Shown in pieces: positions 53,667 to 63,290 of a stretch of DNA of 64,000 nucleotides (the stretch's first letter is position 1; the number at the start of each line of letters is the position of its first letter). Made by a program: the position numbers and the translations under genes. The notes under the pieces are model-generated. The model made no database searches and was not told the origin of the DNA. It saw only the letters and a program-made list of their open reading frames with translations. Origin of the DNA: Aerosticca soli (GTDB taxonomy: Bacteria; Pseudomonadota; Gammaproteobacteria; Xanthomonadales; Rhodanobacteraceae). The stretch lies in contig NZ_AP018560.1 in assembly GCF_003967035.1 (NCBI RefSeq), positions 1,201,001-1,265,000 on the forward strand, written 5' to 3'.

Positions 53667-54368
53667 ATGCCTTCCCGTCCGCACGATATTTACGCCAGTG
53701 CGCCGCTGCGCCGCCTGCTCGACGACGAGTTGGCCGCGCTGGCGCCCGCATTGCAACGCTGTGCGGGTGAGCGTGCCTTGCAGATTGCCGCGGCGCCGGC
53801 CAATCCGCCGGCCTTGCCGATGCTGGGCCAATGGATATGCCTGCAGCAGTCGGGTCGCTGCTATGACGGCGATCTCATCGCCTCGACCGAGGCAGGCCTG
53901 CCGTTTCTCGATGAGAGTTTTGCCCTGGTCGTGCTCCGTCATGCGCTGGAGCCGGCCCGGGGACGGGCCCTGCTGCTCGGTGAGGCCGCGCGTGTGCTGA
54001 TGCCCGGCGGCATGCTGGCCTTGACCGGTGTCCATCCCTTGAGCGGATGGCTGCCGTGGTGGCTATGGCGAGCGCGGCGCCAGCGGCTGTCGGCGCAGGT
54101 GCCGCTCGGCACCTGCGGCTGGTTGCGCGGCGCAGATTTCAGCATCGAACGTACGCGCCGGGTCGGCCCGCCGTGGCCGGGCATGGCCCGCGCATCCGGT
54201 ACGCACGTGCTGGGCGGAGGCTATCTGCTGATTGCGCGCAAGCGGCGCCCACAGACGGCGCCGCTGCGTTTGCCGCGTCGTCCCTTGCCCGAGGCGGGAG
54301 CGACGGGGCTGGCCACCGGGGCCGGTCGCGGCGTCGCCCTGCAGCACGGCACGGAAGACCACGGATGA
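53667..54368 (+). CDS. Class I SAM-dependent methyltransferase-like protein
   Basis: 233 residues, homologous in position and pattern to the methyltransferase between gloB and rnhA in Pseudomonas (PA1814). The motif I region is weak ([14 protein letters not shown] instead of a Gly-rich loop), while the post-motif part [19 protein letters not shown] and [20 protein letters not shown] is clear. Loss of the glycine loop may mean altered or absent SAM binding. Overlaps rnhA by 4 nt. The substrate is unknown. Confidence 0.75.
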   Translation: MPSRPHDIYASAPLRRLLDDELAALAPALQRCAGERALQIAAAPANPPALPMLGQWICLQQSGRCYDGDLIASTEAGLPFLDESFALVVLRHALEPARGRALLLGEAARVLMPGGMLALTGVHPLSGWLPWWLWRARRQRLSAQVPLGTCGWLRGADFSIERTRRVGPPWPGMARASGTHVLGGGYLLIARKRRPQTAPLRLPRRPLPEAGATGLATGAGRGVALQHGTEDHG

Positions 54369-54808
54369 TCGAGGTGGAGGCCTTCACCGACGGCGCCTGC
54401 CTCGGCAATCCCGGGCCGGGTGGCTGGGCCGCGCTGCTGCGGGCGGATGGTCACGAGCGACTGCTGAGCGGCGGCGAGCCCCAGACCACCAACAACCGCA
54501 TGGAGCTCATGGCCGCCATCGGCGCGTTCGAGGCGCTCAAGCGGCCGTGTCGGGTGCATCTCATCACCGATTCGCGGTACGTCATGCAGGGCGTGCAGGA
54601 ATGGCTGCCGCGCTGGCTGGCCAACGGCTGGCGGACGGCCGATCGCAAAGCGGTGAAAAACCAGGATCTGTGGCAGCGACTGGCGGCAGCCGCGGCTCCC
54701 CACCAGGTGAGCTGGGAGTGGGTGCGCGGCCACGACGGCCACGTCGAAAACGAACGGGTCGACCGGGCGGCCCGCGCGCAGGCGGAACTTTTCAAGGCGG
54801 CATCATGA
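54365..54808 (+). CDS. rnhA: Ribonuclease HI
   Basis: 147-residue RNase HI. Catalytic acids are in [51 protein letters not shown] and the C-terminal [11 protein letters not shown], and [13 protein letters not shown] holds the His loop. Removes RNA from RNA-DNA hybrids. Overlapping ATGA junctions with its upstream and downstream genes point to coupled translation with dnaQ. Confidence 0.97.
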   Translation: MIEVEAFTDGACLGNPGPGGWAALLRADGHERLLSGGEPQTTNNRMELMAAIGAFEALKRPCRVHLITDSRYVMQGVQEWLPRWLANGWRTADRKAVKNQDLWQRLAAAAAPHQVSWEWVRGHDGHVENERVDRAARAQAELFKAAS

Positions 54809-55539
54809 GACAGATCGTCCTCGACACCGAAACCACCGGACTGGAAGTGCGCCAGGGCCATCGCTTGATCGAGATCGCGGCGCTGGAAATGGTCGAACGC
54901 CGTCTCACCGGCAACCATTTCCACACCTATCTGAACCCGGAGCGGGCGATCGACCTCGGCGCGCGCCAGGTGACCGGCATCGAGGATGATTTCCTGCGCG
55001 ACAAGCCGCGTTTTGCCGAAGTCGCCGAGGCCTTCCTGGCCTTCATCGACGGTGCCGAGCTCATCATCCACAACGCCAGCTTCGACGTCGGCTTCCTGGA
55101 TGCCGAGCTTGCCCGCATCGGCCCGCACATGGGCTGCATCGCCGACCGTTGCCGCGTGCTCGACACCCTGGCACTGGCCCGCGAGCGTTATCCGGGGCAG
55201 CGCAACAGCCTGGACGCGCTGTGCAAACGGCTCGGGGTGGATCATTCGGCGCGCGCGCTGCACGGCGGCCTGATCGACGCCCAGTTGCTCGCCGAGGTCT
55301 ACCTCGCGATGACCTCCGGTCAGGTCGCGCTGGCGTTCGGTTTCGAGGGCCAGGCGTCGCCGGCGCCGTCGCGGCCGGTGGTCGCGCCGCCGATCACGCC
55401 GCTGCGGCGTCCGCGCGTGCTGCGTGCCGACGCGGCGGAACTCGCCGCCCACGAAGCCCGGCTGGACGCGCTGGATCGCACCGCCGGCGGCTGCCTGTGG
55501 CGCCAGGTGTTCGAGTCGCCGGCCTCGGCGGTCAACTGA
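54805..55539 (+). CDS. dnaQ: DNA polymerase III epsilon subunit (proofreading exonuclease)
   Basis: 244-residue DEDDh 3'-5' exonuclease. The first acidic pair is in [20 protein letters not shown], the second in [16 protein letters not shown] and the His-Asp in [17 protein letters not shown]. The C-terminal tail (about 190-244) would bind the alpha subunit. It overlaps the convergent PP2C gene by 8 bp. Confidence 0.96.
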   Translation: MRQIVLDTETTGLEVRQGHRLIEIAALEMVERRLTGNHFHTYLNPERAIDLGARQVTGIEDDFLRDKPRFAEVAEAFLAFIDGAELIIHNASFDVGFLDAELARIGPHMGCIADRCRVLDTLALARERYPGQRNSLDALCKRLGVDHSARALHGGLIDAQLLAEVYLAMTSGQVALAFGFEGQASPAPSRPVVAPPITPLRRPRVLRADAAELAAHEARLDALDRTAGGCLWRQVFESPASAVN

Positions 55540-56224
55540 TCCGCAGCACGATCGCGCTCAGGTTGTCGGCGGCATCGCCGGCCAGTGCGTCGAGCAGCAG
55601 ATGGTCCACGCATTCCTGCGCGGCCAGCTCGGTGCGGCCCATGATGCGGGCGAGCGCGGCTTCGTCGAGCGCGTCGACCAGGCCGTCGCTGCACAGGAGG
55701 AAGCCCGATCCCGGCATGGCGTCGCCACGGGCGAGGCCGATCTGCAGCGGTTCTCGTCGCGGCATGCCGAGCGCCTGGGTCGCGGCATTGCGCCGCTGCG
55801 GCGGGCGCTCAGGCTCGGTGCCTAGGGCAGGGCAACGCTCGGCGGCGTAGTGGGCATCGTGGACGATGCGATCCAGGCCTTGTCGCCAACGATAGAGTTG
55901 GCTGTCGCCCACCCACGCCGCCTGGTAATGCCCGTCCGTGATCCGCAGCGCGGCCAGCGTGGCGCCGAGCGGCAGGACGTCACGCGCCTTGGCAAGCTCG
56001 AGCAGATGCCGATGGGCCGCCTGCACGGCCGCAAACAGATCTTCACCACGGCCGATGCCCTCGACCACGGCATCGCGGGCCAGGGCGGCGGCCAAGGCGC
56101 CCTGGCGATACCCGCCGATACCGTCGGCGATCAGAAAGAGTCCCGAACCGGCATCGGCGTAGTAGGTGTCCTCGTTATCCGTGCGGCGCAAGCCGGCATG
56201 GGTGCCGTGTCCGTATTCGATCAT
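55532..56224 (-). CDS. PP2C-family serine/threonine phosphatase
   Basis: 230-residue single-domain PPM phosphatase of the Stp/PppA type: HAGLRRTDNEDTYYAD and LFLIADGIGGYRQGALAAAL carry the metal-binding Asp residues, AAWVGDSQLYRWRQG, LLCSDGLVDALDE and [10 protein letters not shown] follow. No partner Ser/Thr kinase or FHA gene is adjacent, unlike in type VI secretion clusters, so its substrate is unknown. Confidence 0.9.
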   Translation of the reverse strand: MIEYGHGTHAGLRRTDNEDTYYADAGSGLFLIADGIGGYRQGALAAALARDAVVEGIGRGEDLFAAVQAAHRHLLELAKARDVLPLGATLAALRITDGHYQAAWVGDSQLYRWRQGLDRIVHDAHYAAERCPALGTEPERPPQRRNAATQALGMPRREPLQIGLARGDAMPGSGFLLCSDGLVDALDEAALARIMGRTELAAQECVDHLLLDALAGDAADNLSAIVLRIS

Positions 56225-56471
56225 GCGACTTTGGGCCTTGAAGTGGCATCCAGCATGCCGGATGCGCGCGGTCGACGCCAAGCAGGGCGGCGGTGCGTCT
56301 GGCCGGGGCTGGAATCACCGGTGGCCCCGCACGCAAAAAAACCTCTGCAGGATCGTGCCGCCGGAGAGGCCGAAGGCTGGATCGGCCCTGAACATGCAGG
56401 CGTCGGTACGTCCTCCCATGGCGCAGTCAAGGCGTTCTCGGGTGCCAGTCCACTGCCTGAAGTTGCCCTCT

Positions 56472-56642
56472 ATGTCTTCCCATCGTTTCGGCCGTCCGGG
56501 GTTCGTGGTGGTCCTGCTGGCCTCGGCGCTTGCTCTTGCCGGCTGTGTCGTCGTCCCGGCGCATGCGCCTGAGCGGGTATGGGTGCCCGGGCACTGGGCC
56601 GGCCCCCATGTCTGGGTGGAAGGCCATTGGCGCTACCGCTGA
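56472..56642 (+). CDS. Small lipoprotein with WVxGHW repeats
   Basis: 56 residues. A signal peptide with lipobox ALAGC near residue 25 is followed by a mature part of about 30 residues containing two copies of a YxWVxGHW-type motif (RVWVPGHWAG, HVWVEGHWRY). This repeat is known from small envelope proteins (YXWGXW-type) of proteobacteria with unknown role. A stand-alone gene, possibly stress-related; nothing specific in the 247 bp upstream. Confidence 0.65.
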   Translation: MSSHRFGRPGFVVVLLASALALAGCVVVPAHAPERVWVPGHWAGPHVWVEGHWRYR

Positions 56643-56738
56643 AGTCCCTCCGGCGGTGGTTGACCGGCGGCGTATCATGGCTGCATCGCGTGGCGACCCA
56701 CCTTGAGGTCGCGTCGCACTGAGTCGGGAGCAAAACCC

Positions 56739-58007
56739 ATGACCCGTCGTTCCGGAAGCGCGGACCTGCCGCTGCACGGCGGCCGCGTGCCACGCTGGCT
56801 GGCCGATCGCATGACCCGCCTGGGCGCGTTGATCGCGCAGGCCATCGTGCACGAGTACGGGCGCGATGAATTCCTGCGCCGGCTGGCGCATCCGTTCTGG
56901 TTCCAGTCCTTCGGCGCGGTGATGGGCATGGACTGGCACTCCTCCGGCATCACCACCAGCGTGATCGGCGCGCTCAAGCGCGGCCTCGCGCCGCTGGCCG
57001 GCGAGCTCGGCATCCACGTCTGCGGCGGTCGTGGCAGGCATTCGCGCGCGACGCCGAGCGAGCTGGTCGCGATCGGTGAAGCGGTCGGTTTCGACGGCGC
57101 GGCACTCGCGCGCAGCAGCCGGCTGGTGGCCAAGGTCGACAGCGCGGCGGTGCAGGACGGTTTCGATCTTTATCTGCACGGTTTCATCGTCAGCGACGAC
57201 GGCCGCTGGGTGGTGGTGCAGCAGGGCATGAACGGCGCACGGCGGCAGGCGCGGCGCTATCACTGGCTGTCGGAGCACCTCGAGAGTTTCCTCGACGACC
57301 CGCATGCGGCGGTGGATGGTCCCGCGCAGGGGCGCATCGTCAACCTCGCCGATCGACGCGCGCGGGCCTCGCGCACGGCGCAACTGGAATTGCTCGCCAC
57401 GCTGGGGCCCGATGGCGTGGCGCGCGAGTTCGCCCGCATCGAAGGGGCCGCCGCGCCGGCGCCAGAGGCACCCTTGCAGCTCGGCCTGCTGCCGCATCTG
57501 TCGATGCCGGACCACCACGACGTGCGCGCCGGCGACGTGGTCATCCGCCGGCTGCACGGTGCGCTCGCCGCCGCAGCGGAAAACGGCCCGCGCGATTTTG
57601 TCGAACTGCTGCAGGTGCCCGGTGTCGGCGCACGCACCGTGCGTGCGCTGGCGATGGTGGCCGAGGTCGTGCATGGCACGCCATGCCGCTTCAGCGACCC
57701 GGCGCGTTTTTCGCTCGCGCATGGCGGCAAGGACCGTCATCCCTTCCCGGTGCCCACGCGCGTGTACGACCACACCATCGGCGTGCTCAAGAGCGCGGTG
57801 CAGAACGCCAGGCTCGGTCGCGACGAGGAACTCGCCGCGCTGCGCCGTCTGGATGCACAGGCGCGTCGGCTGGAGCGCCACGCTCGCGGCCCTTCGCTCG
57901 AGGCCCATCTCGCCGCGGAGAGGCACCTGTCCCACGCTTACGGCGGCCGCAGCGTGTTCGGCTGGGAAAAGCCGCCGGCCAAGACATCCACCGAACGCGC
58001 GGGTTGA
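56739..58007 (+). CDS. DUF763 domain protein
   Basis: 422 residues. The DUF763 family, to my knowledge commoner in archaea and thermophiles, is recognised by DLPLHGGRVPRWLADRM near the start, ITTSVIGALKRGLAP, KVDSAAVQDGFDLYLHGFIV and the late HGGKDRHPFPVPTRVYDHTI. A helix-hairpin-helix-like stretch (LQVPGVGARTVRALAMVAEV, about 290-309) suggests DNA contact. The biochemical role is unknown. It is flanked by unrelated genes. Confidence 0.78.
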   Translation: MTRRSGSADLPLHGGRVPRWLADRMTRLGALIAQAIVHEYGRDEFLRRLAHPFWFQSFGAVMGMDWHSSGITTSVIGALKRGLAPLAGELGIHVCGGRGRHSRATPSELVAIGEAVGFDGAALARSSRLVAKVDSAAVQDGFDLYLHGFIVSDDGRWVVVQQGMNGARRQARRYHWLSEHLESFLDDPHAAVDGPAQGRIVNLADRRARASRTAQLELLATLGPDGVAREFARIEGAAAPAPEAPLQLGLLPHLSMPDHHDVRAGDVVIRRLHGALAAAAENGPRDFVELLQVPGVGARTVRALAMVAEVVHGTPCRFSDPARFSLAHGGKDRHPFPVPTRVYDHTIGVLKSAVQNARLGRDEELAALRRLDAQARRLERHARGPSLEAHLAAERHLSHAYGGRSVFGWEKPPAKTSTERAG

Positions 58008-58046
58008 GGCCCGGGCTTGCCGTGTCCGGCACTTGCTGGGGCGCTT

Positions 58047-59339
58047 TCAAGTCTCGGCGTGGGTCGCCTCGCCGAGCAGCGGGTGCGATTCGCGCATGCT
58101 GCGGATCGCCGGCCAGACGGCGAGGGCGACGAGGGCGATCATCGCGCCCGGTGCGGCGAGCCAGCCGGTACGCCGCACCAGCAGTTCGGCCAGGAAAGGC
58201 GTCGAGCCGCCGAAGATCGCGGTCGCCACGGTCACGCCGAGCGCCAGGCCGCTCAGTCTGCCTTCCCCCGGAAACTGTTCGGCCGTGGCCGATGCCGCTA
58301 CTGCGCTGATGCCGCCGGCCAGGCACGCAAGCCCCGTGGCGCCCAGGACGATGAGTCCGTCCTCGCGACTGCCGAGCAGGTGGAACAGTACGAGCGGCAG
58401 CGGCACGCAGGCCAGGGTGAGTCCGAGCAAGACCGGCCGTCGGCCGACCCGGTCGGAAACCAGGCCCGCCAGCGGCGTGACCAGAATCACCACGAGGGCG
58501 GCGAAGGTGGAGAGCCCGAGCGCACGGCCTTCTGGCATGCGGCCTGAGGAGGCGAGAAAAGCCGGCACGTAGGTGATGCCGACGTAATAGCTGATCGATC
58601 CAAGCGCGGAGATGGCGAAGGTGCGCCACAGCGCCGGCCGGCGTCGGGTCAGGGTATGGCGCAGCGGCGTGGCGGGAATGCTGCGCTGGCGGCGCTGGCG
58701 TTCGAAGTCGGGCGACTCCTGCATGCGTGCGCGGGCGAACCACACCACGGCGGCGAGCAGGGCGCCGAGCAGGAACGGGATGCGCCAGCCCCAGGCTTCC
58801 AGCCGGACGGTGTCCAGCAGGCCGGTGGTCATGGCGGCGACCGCCACCGCCAACAGGGCGCCCACCTCGCTGGCGGCCGCGGCCAGCGAGGTGATCAGCC
58901 CGCGCCGCTCGGGCCGCGCGCCTTCGAGCAGGTAGGCGACGACGCCGGTGTATTCGCCGCCCACCGCGAAGGCCATGCAGCAACGCAGCAGCACCAGCAG
59001 CCAGCCGGCGGCGGGGCCGAGCGTCTGCCGGTCGGGCAGGCAGGCGGTGGCCAGCATCGCCAGCGTCATCAGCATCATCGACAGCAGCAGGCTGTGGCGG
59101 CGCCCGACGCGGTCGCCGAGGTGACCGAACACGATGGCGCCGAGCGGGCGCATGCCGTAGGACACGCCGAAACCGGCCAGGGTGGCGAGCAGGGCGCGGT
59201 CGCCGCCGCCGTAGAAGACCCGCGACAGCACGGTGGCGAAGTACAGGTACAAGGTGAAGTCGTACCACTCGACCACGGTCGATACCGCCGCGATCGTCTT
59301 GGAGGCGAACGACACTTCGACGCTGCGGCGGGCATCCAT
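58047..59339 (-). CDS. MHS-family MFS transporter
   Basis: 430 residues, 12 predicted helices, of the metabolite:H+ symporter group (ProP, ShiA, KgtP). STVVEWYDFTLYLYFATVL at TM1 and FGHLGDRVGRRHSLL between TM2 and TM3 are hallmarks, with RCCMAFAVGGEYTGVVAYLLEGARPERRG-like residues in TM4 (GGEYTGVVAYLLE). Likely imports a small organic acid or betaine; the substrate cannot be read. Confidence 0.85.
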   Translation of the reverse strand: MDARRSVEVSFASKTIAAVSTVVEWYDFTLYLYFATVLSRVFYGGGDRALLATLAGFGVSYGMRPLGAIVFGHLGDRVGRRHSLLLSMMLMTLAMLATACLPDRQTLGPAAGWLLVLLRCCMAFAVGGEYTGVVAYLLEGARPERRGLITSLAAAASEVGALLAVAVAAMTTGLLDTVRLEAWGWRIPFLLGALLAAVVWFARARMQESPDFERQRRQRSIPATPLRHTLTRRRPALWRTFAISALGSISYYVGITYVPAFLASSGRMPEGRALGLSTFAALVVILVTPLAGLVSDRVGRRPVLLGLTLACVPLPLVLFHLLGSREDGLIVLGATGLACLAGGISAVAASATAEQFPGEGRLSGLALGVTVATAIFGGSTPFLAELLVRRTGWLAAPGAMIALVALAVWPAIRSMRESHPLLGEATHAET

Positions 59340-59441
59340 CAGGCACCTGGCGATACGAACGAGGCCGCATGCATGGTAGGGCGGCGCCCGCTCGCCGCCC
59401 CGTGAAGGCTCGCCATCCGAGAGTTGGGAGCGGTTGGCGGA

Positions 59442-59909
59442 TCAGTGCAGCCGCAAGCCTTCCGGCAGCCGGGACAGCGAGCGCATGCCGTTCAGCACCG
59501 CGACCAGATCGCGATAGCTCTGCGCGAGCTGGCCGTACAGTGAGGCATACGCCTGACGGGTGACCTCGGCTACGCCCTGGTAGGCGCCGCGCCCGATCTC
59601 GATGAAATAGTCCACGCTGACCCGGCGCCGCTCGGCGAGTCCGGGAAACAGTCCGGCGACCAGCAGACAGCGATCACCGACGTCGCGCAGCGCCTCGGCG
59701 CGTGCGCTGCCGACCCGCGAAAGCGCCTCCAGCCAGTCGATGCCATGCGCATGCGACAGCAGCAGGGCGTCGCGCTGATAACGCAGCAACACGAAGACGA
59801 GATAGCTTTCCTCGGTCTCCTCGAGCGTACGCCCGGTCCGTTGCGCCGCTTCCAGGACCGCCGCCTGCCACAGTTCGGCCGGGGTACCTTTTTTGAATGC
59901 ATCGATCAT
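59442..59909 (-). CDS. Conserved hypothetical protein, helical
   Basis: 155 residues, nearly all helix, without membrane segments. Notable stretches: ESYLVFVLLRYQRDALLLSH, DVGDRCLLVAGLFPGLAERR and SVDYFIEIGRGAYQGVAE. I believe similar proteins occur in other gammaproteobacteria but know of no function. The open frame has good codon periodicity and an ATG at 59909. It could be read as a soluble adaptor. Confidence 0.6.
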   Translation of the reverse strand: MIDAFKKGTPAELWQAAVLEAAQRTGRTLEETEESYLVFVLLRYQRDALLLSHAHGIDWLEALSRVGSARAEALRDVGDRCLLVAGLFPGLAERRRVSVDYFIEIGRGAYQGVAEVTRQAYASLYGQLAQSYRDLVAVLNGMRSLSRLPEGLRLH

Positions 59910-60039
59910 GACTTGCCAACCCTCCAGCGCGCGATGCCGCGAGCGGCATCTCCAAGAAAGGCTGGTCTTGATGGAAGCACAAAGCAGGCGGGAAGGAAAA
60001 GATGCGCAGGGTCATCCAGCGCGTGCGGCTGCGAGGCCA

Positions 60040-60366
60040 TCAATGTCGGTGGCGACGCCGCCAGAGGCGCCAGCGCCGTTCGCCGACTACCAGCAGCCAG
60101 CGTGCCGGGCGATGCAGGAAAGGCAGATCCTGGGCAATCAGCAGCAGGCCGAGCGGCAGCATCCAGACCCCCAGCACCGGCAGGAAACTGGCCACGCCGC
60201 CCAGTATCAACATCACGCCGACCGGAATGCGCACCCAGCGCGCGGAGGGTCGGCGCAGGCGGCGGAACAGGCGGCGCATCCAGGTCGGGAAATGCCGTTC
60301 CAGATGGTCGAGCCGGCAGTGCAGGCGGTATGCGTCGTGCGAACGGTAGCGTTGGGCGTCCTTCAT
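60040..60366 (-). CDS. Small conserved membrane protein
   Basis: 108 residues with very basic ends (LFRRLRRPSARW, ERRWRLWRRRHRH) around two hydrophobic stretches (VGVMLILGGVASFLPVLG and WMLPLGLLLIAQDLPFL) that could form a helical hairpin. It resembles PGPGW-type small transmembrane proteins. ATG 60366 chosen because MKDAQRYRSHDAYRLHCRL reads as a conserved cytosolic start. Function unknown. Confidence 0.6.
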   Translation of the reverse strand: MKDAQRYRSHDAYRLHCRLDHLERHFPTWMRRLFRRLRRPSARWVRIPVGVMLILGGVASFLPVLGVWMLPLGLLLIAQDLPFLHRPARWLLVVGERRWRLWRRRHRH

Positions 60367-60465
60367 CGCGCAGGAGATAGCACGAGTCGCGTGAACGACC
60401 GCGGTTGGAATGGGCCCTGCGGTGCACCATCTTTTTCGTATGGCAATGGCGGAGGCTCGAAAAGC

Positions 60466-60732
60466 ATGGCTACCGGTTGGGCTGGCGACGGGGCGGTTCA
60501 GGACCAGATCGATGCGACGATCCAGGATGCGGTCGAGCAGGCGAGGCAACGGCTGCCGCGCGGCGAAAGCTTGAGTCACTGCGAGGCATGCGGTGCGCAG
60601 ATCCCGCCGGCGCGGCGCAAGGCGGTGCCCGGGGTGCGCCTGTGCGTGGCTTGCCAGAGCGCACGGGATGACGCGGAGCGTACGGCCGCGCTATTCAACC
60701 GGCGCGGCAGCAAGGACAGTCAGTTGCGCTGA
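60466..60732 (+). CDS. DksA/TraR-type zinc-finger protein (YbiI-like)
   Basis: 88 residues, the same length as E. coli YbiI. The C4 zinc finger is CEAC and CVAC separated by 17 residues, followed by the typical QSARDDAERTAALFNRRGSKDSQLR end. It lacks the long coiled coil with the DxxDxA tip that lets DksA act in the RNA polymerase channel, so a modified or different role is likely. Monocistronic. Confidence 0.83.
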   Translation: MATGWAGDGAVQDQIDATIQDAVEQARQRLPRGESLSHCEACGAQIPPARRKAVPGVRLCVACQSARDDAERTAALFNRRGSKDSQLR

Positions 60733-60836
60733 TGGCCGGGCGGGTGGCTTCCCGCCGCGGGCATGCCAAAGCGGGCTTGGGCGAAGGATGACGGCTCCGC
60801 TGTCGCCGGGATGACTGGCTTTTTTCGAGCCGGCAT

Positions 60837-60848
60837 GTAAACGTTTAC
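60837..60848. promoter_or_regulatory. LacI-family operator before bglX
   Basis: GTAAACGTTTAC is a perfect 12-bp palindrome, 57 bp before the bglX start, with the central CG typical of LacI/GalR operators. A sugar-responsive LacI repressor encoded elsewhere probably controls the beta-glucosidase. I found no LacI gene in the window. Confidence 0.65.
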
Positions 60849-60904
60849 GCCCACCTTTTCCAATGCCGGCCGTTGCGGCGACGCAGCACCATACGAGGGG
60901 AACC

Positions 60905-63274
60905 ATGAGCCATCCACGCCAGCTCTTTTCACGTGCCCTGATGGGCGTTTCGCTCGGTCTGCCGTTGGCGGCAGCCGCCGCGGCGATGAACGATGCCATA
61001 CCGGCGCCGACCAACCGCCAGCTCGCCGCGCCGACGGTCGAGCAGCGTGTCGAGGCCCTGCTCAAGCAGATGACGCTGGAAGAAAAGATCGGCCAGCTGG
61101 TGCAGTACAACGATGTCGGAGCCAGCGCGCCGACGGCCGCCGGCAGCGACAGTCCGGGACTGGCCGTCAATCCGGAGACCCGCACCCGTGTCGACGCCAT
61201 GGCGTTGGCGCGCGAGGGCCGGCTCGGTTCCATGCTCAACGTGATCGGTGCGGACAAGACGCGCGCCTTCCAGCAGGCCGCGCTGTCCAGCCGCCTGCAC
61301 ATCCCGATCCTGTTCGGCGCCGACGTGATCCACGGCTATCGCACGGTCTATCCGGTGCCGCTCGGTCTGGCCGCGTCGTGGGATCCGGCGCTGATCGAGG
61401 CGGTCTCGCACATGGCCGCCACCGAGGCCACCACCGCCGGGGTGAAGTGGTTCTACTCGCCGATGGTGGACATCTCCCGCGACGCGCGCTGGGGCCGTTC
61501 GACCGAGGGCGCCGGCGAGGATGCCTATCTCGGCGCGGCGATGGCGCGTGCCTACATCCGCGGCTACCAGGGCGATGACCTCTCCAGGCCCGACGCGGTG
61601 GCCGCCTCGGTCAAGCACTTCGCCGCCTACGGCGCGGCCGAGGCAGGGCGCGAATACAACACCACCGACATGTCCGACATCCGCCTGCGCCAGGTCTATC
61701 TGCCGCCGTACAAGGCCGCGGTGGAAGCCGGTGCGGCGACGATGATGAGCGCCTTCAACGCGCTGAACGGCGTGCCGGCCACCGCCAACCCTTACCTGAT
61801 GGACCAGATCCTGCGCAAGGAATGGGGTTTCAACGGTTTCGTGGTCAGCGACTACACCTCGGTGATGGAGCTGCTCAACCACGGCATCGCGCTGGATGCC
61901 GCCACTGCCACGAAGAAGTCGCTCGAGGCGGGCGTGGAGGTGGACATGATGTCCCACTTCTACGACACCCAGATCCCCAAGCTGCTCGCCGAGCACCGGC
62001 TGTCCATGGATACCGTGGACGAGGCGGTGCGGCGCGTGCTGCGGGTGAAGTTCGCGCTCGGCCTGTTCGAGCATCCCTATGCGCAGGGCACCGAGGTGAC
62101 GCGCGCGCTGCCCGAGCACCGCCCGCTCGCGCGGCGGGCGGCGGCCGAGTCCTTCGTGCTGCTGCAGAACGCGCCGTTCGGCGGCGCCGCGGTGCTGCCG
62201 CTGGCCAAGAGCGTCAAGCGCGTCGCCCTGATCGGCCCGCTGGCGGACAACCCCAACGAGATGCAGGGCGCCTGGGCCGGCGCGCCCCATCCGGAAGACG
62301 TGGTCACCCTGCGCGCGGCCCTGGAATCCCGCCTGGCCGCGCGCGGCGGTGCGCTCGTCTATGCGCAGGGCGCGACCATCACCGGCGAGGGCGCGGAGGA
62401 TTTCTCCGCCGCCACTCGTGCGGCGGCACAGGCCGACGTGGTGGTGATGGCGCTCGGTGAGTCCAGCGCGATGAGCGGCGAGGCCGGCTCGCGGGCGTTC
62501 CTCGATTTGCCGGGTCATCAGCAGCAGTTGCTCGAGGCGGTGGCGGCGACCGGCAAGCCGGTGGTGCTGGTGGTGTTCTCCGGGCGGCCGTTGGTGCTCG
62601 ACTGGGCCGCCGCGCACGTGCCGGCGATCCTGGAAGCCTGGTTCCCGGGCGTGGAGGGTGGCAACGCGCTCGCCGACGTGCTGTTTGGCGACGTCGCGCC
62701 TTCCGGCAAGCTGCCGATGAGCTTCCCCCGCGCGGTGGGTCAGGAACCGCTCTATTACGACCAGCTGCCGACCGGGCGTCCGGCCGGCAACGCCGATCTC
62801 AGCAAGCCGCCGGTGGGCGACAGCCGCTACCTTTCCCGTTACATCGACGTGCCCAACGACGCGCTGTTTTCGTTCGGGCATGGCTTGAGCTACACCAGCT
62901 TCGGCTATGCCGGCGTGCAGGTATCGCGGCCCAGCGTGCCGCTCGCCGAGGCCAACCGGCCGGGCGCCAGACAGCTCGTCACCGTCACCGCCACGGTGAC
63001 CAACACCGGTCCGCGCGAAGGCACCGAGGTGGTACAGCTTTATCTGCGCAACCTGGGCGCCAGCGTGGAGCAGCCGGTCCGCAGCCTCAAGGGTTTCCGC
63101 CGGGTCACCCTGAAACCCGGACAGTCGCAGCAGGTGAGCTTCACGCTCGGTTTCGACGAACTCGCCTTCTACGGCGTGGACAGCCGGCTGGTGGTCGAGC
63201 CCACCCACTACACGGTGTGGGTGGGCGGCAGCTCGCGGGCGACCGAGAGCGCGCAGTTCGTGGTGACGCCCTGA
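60905..63274 (+). CDS. bglX: Periplasmic beta-glucosidase (GH3)
   Basis: 789 residues. The signal peptide (SRALMGVSLGLPLAAAAAA) directs it to the periplasm. The GH3 N-domain contains GADVIHGYRTVYPVPLGLA, SVKHFAAYGAAEAGREYN and the nucleophile Asp in GFVVSDYTSVMEL. The GH3 C-domain and a fibronectin III-like C-terminal domain (VTVTATVTNTGPREGTEVVQ) are complete. Releases glucose from cello- or other beta-gluco-oligosaccharides. Controlled probably through the palindrome at 60837. Confidence 0.95.
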   Translation: MSHPRQLFSRALMGVSLGLPLAAAAAAMNDAIPAPTNRQLAAPTVEQRVEALLKQMTLEEKIGQLVQYNDVGASAPTAAGSDSPGLAVNPETRTRVDAMALAREGRLGSMLNVIGADKTRAFQQAALSSRLHIPILFGADVIHGYRTVYPVPLGLAASWDPALIEAVSHMAATEATTAGVKWFYSPMVDISRDARWGRSTEGAGEDAYLGAAMARAYIRGYQGDDLSRPDAVAASVKHFAAYGAAEAGREYNTTDMSDIRLRQVYLPPYKAAVEAGAATMMSAFNALNGVPATANPYLMDQILRKEWGFNGFVVSDYTSVMELLNHGIALDAATATKKSLEAGVEVDMMSHFYDTQIPKLLAEHRLSMDTVDEAVRRVLRVKFALGLFEHPYAQGTEVTRALPEHRPLARRAAAESFVLLQNAPFGGAAVLPLAKSVKRVALIGPLADNPNEMQGAWAGAPHPEDVVTLRAALESRLAARGGALVYAQGATITGEGAEDFSAATRAAAQADVVVMALGESSAMSGEAGSRAFLDLPGHQQQLLEAVAATGKPVVLVVFSGRPLVLDWAAAHVPAILEAWFPGVEGGNALADVLFGDVAPSGKLPMSFPRAVGQEPLYYDQLPTGRPAGNADLSKPPVGDSRYLSRYIDVPNDALFSFGHGLSYTSFGYAGVQVSRPSVPLAEANRPGARQLVTVTATVTNTGPREGTEVVQLYLRNLGASVEQPVRSLKGFRRVTLKPGQSQQVSFTLGFDELAFYGVDSRLVVEPTHYTVWVGGSSRATESAQFVVTP

Positions 63275-63290
63275 AAAACGTGGTGCGCTT

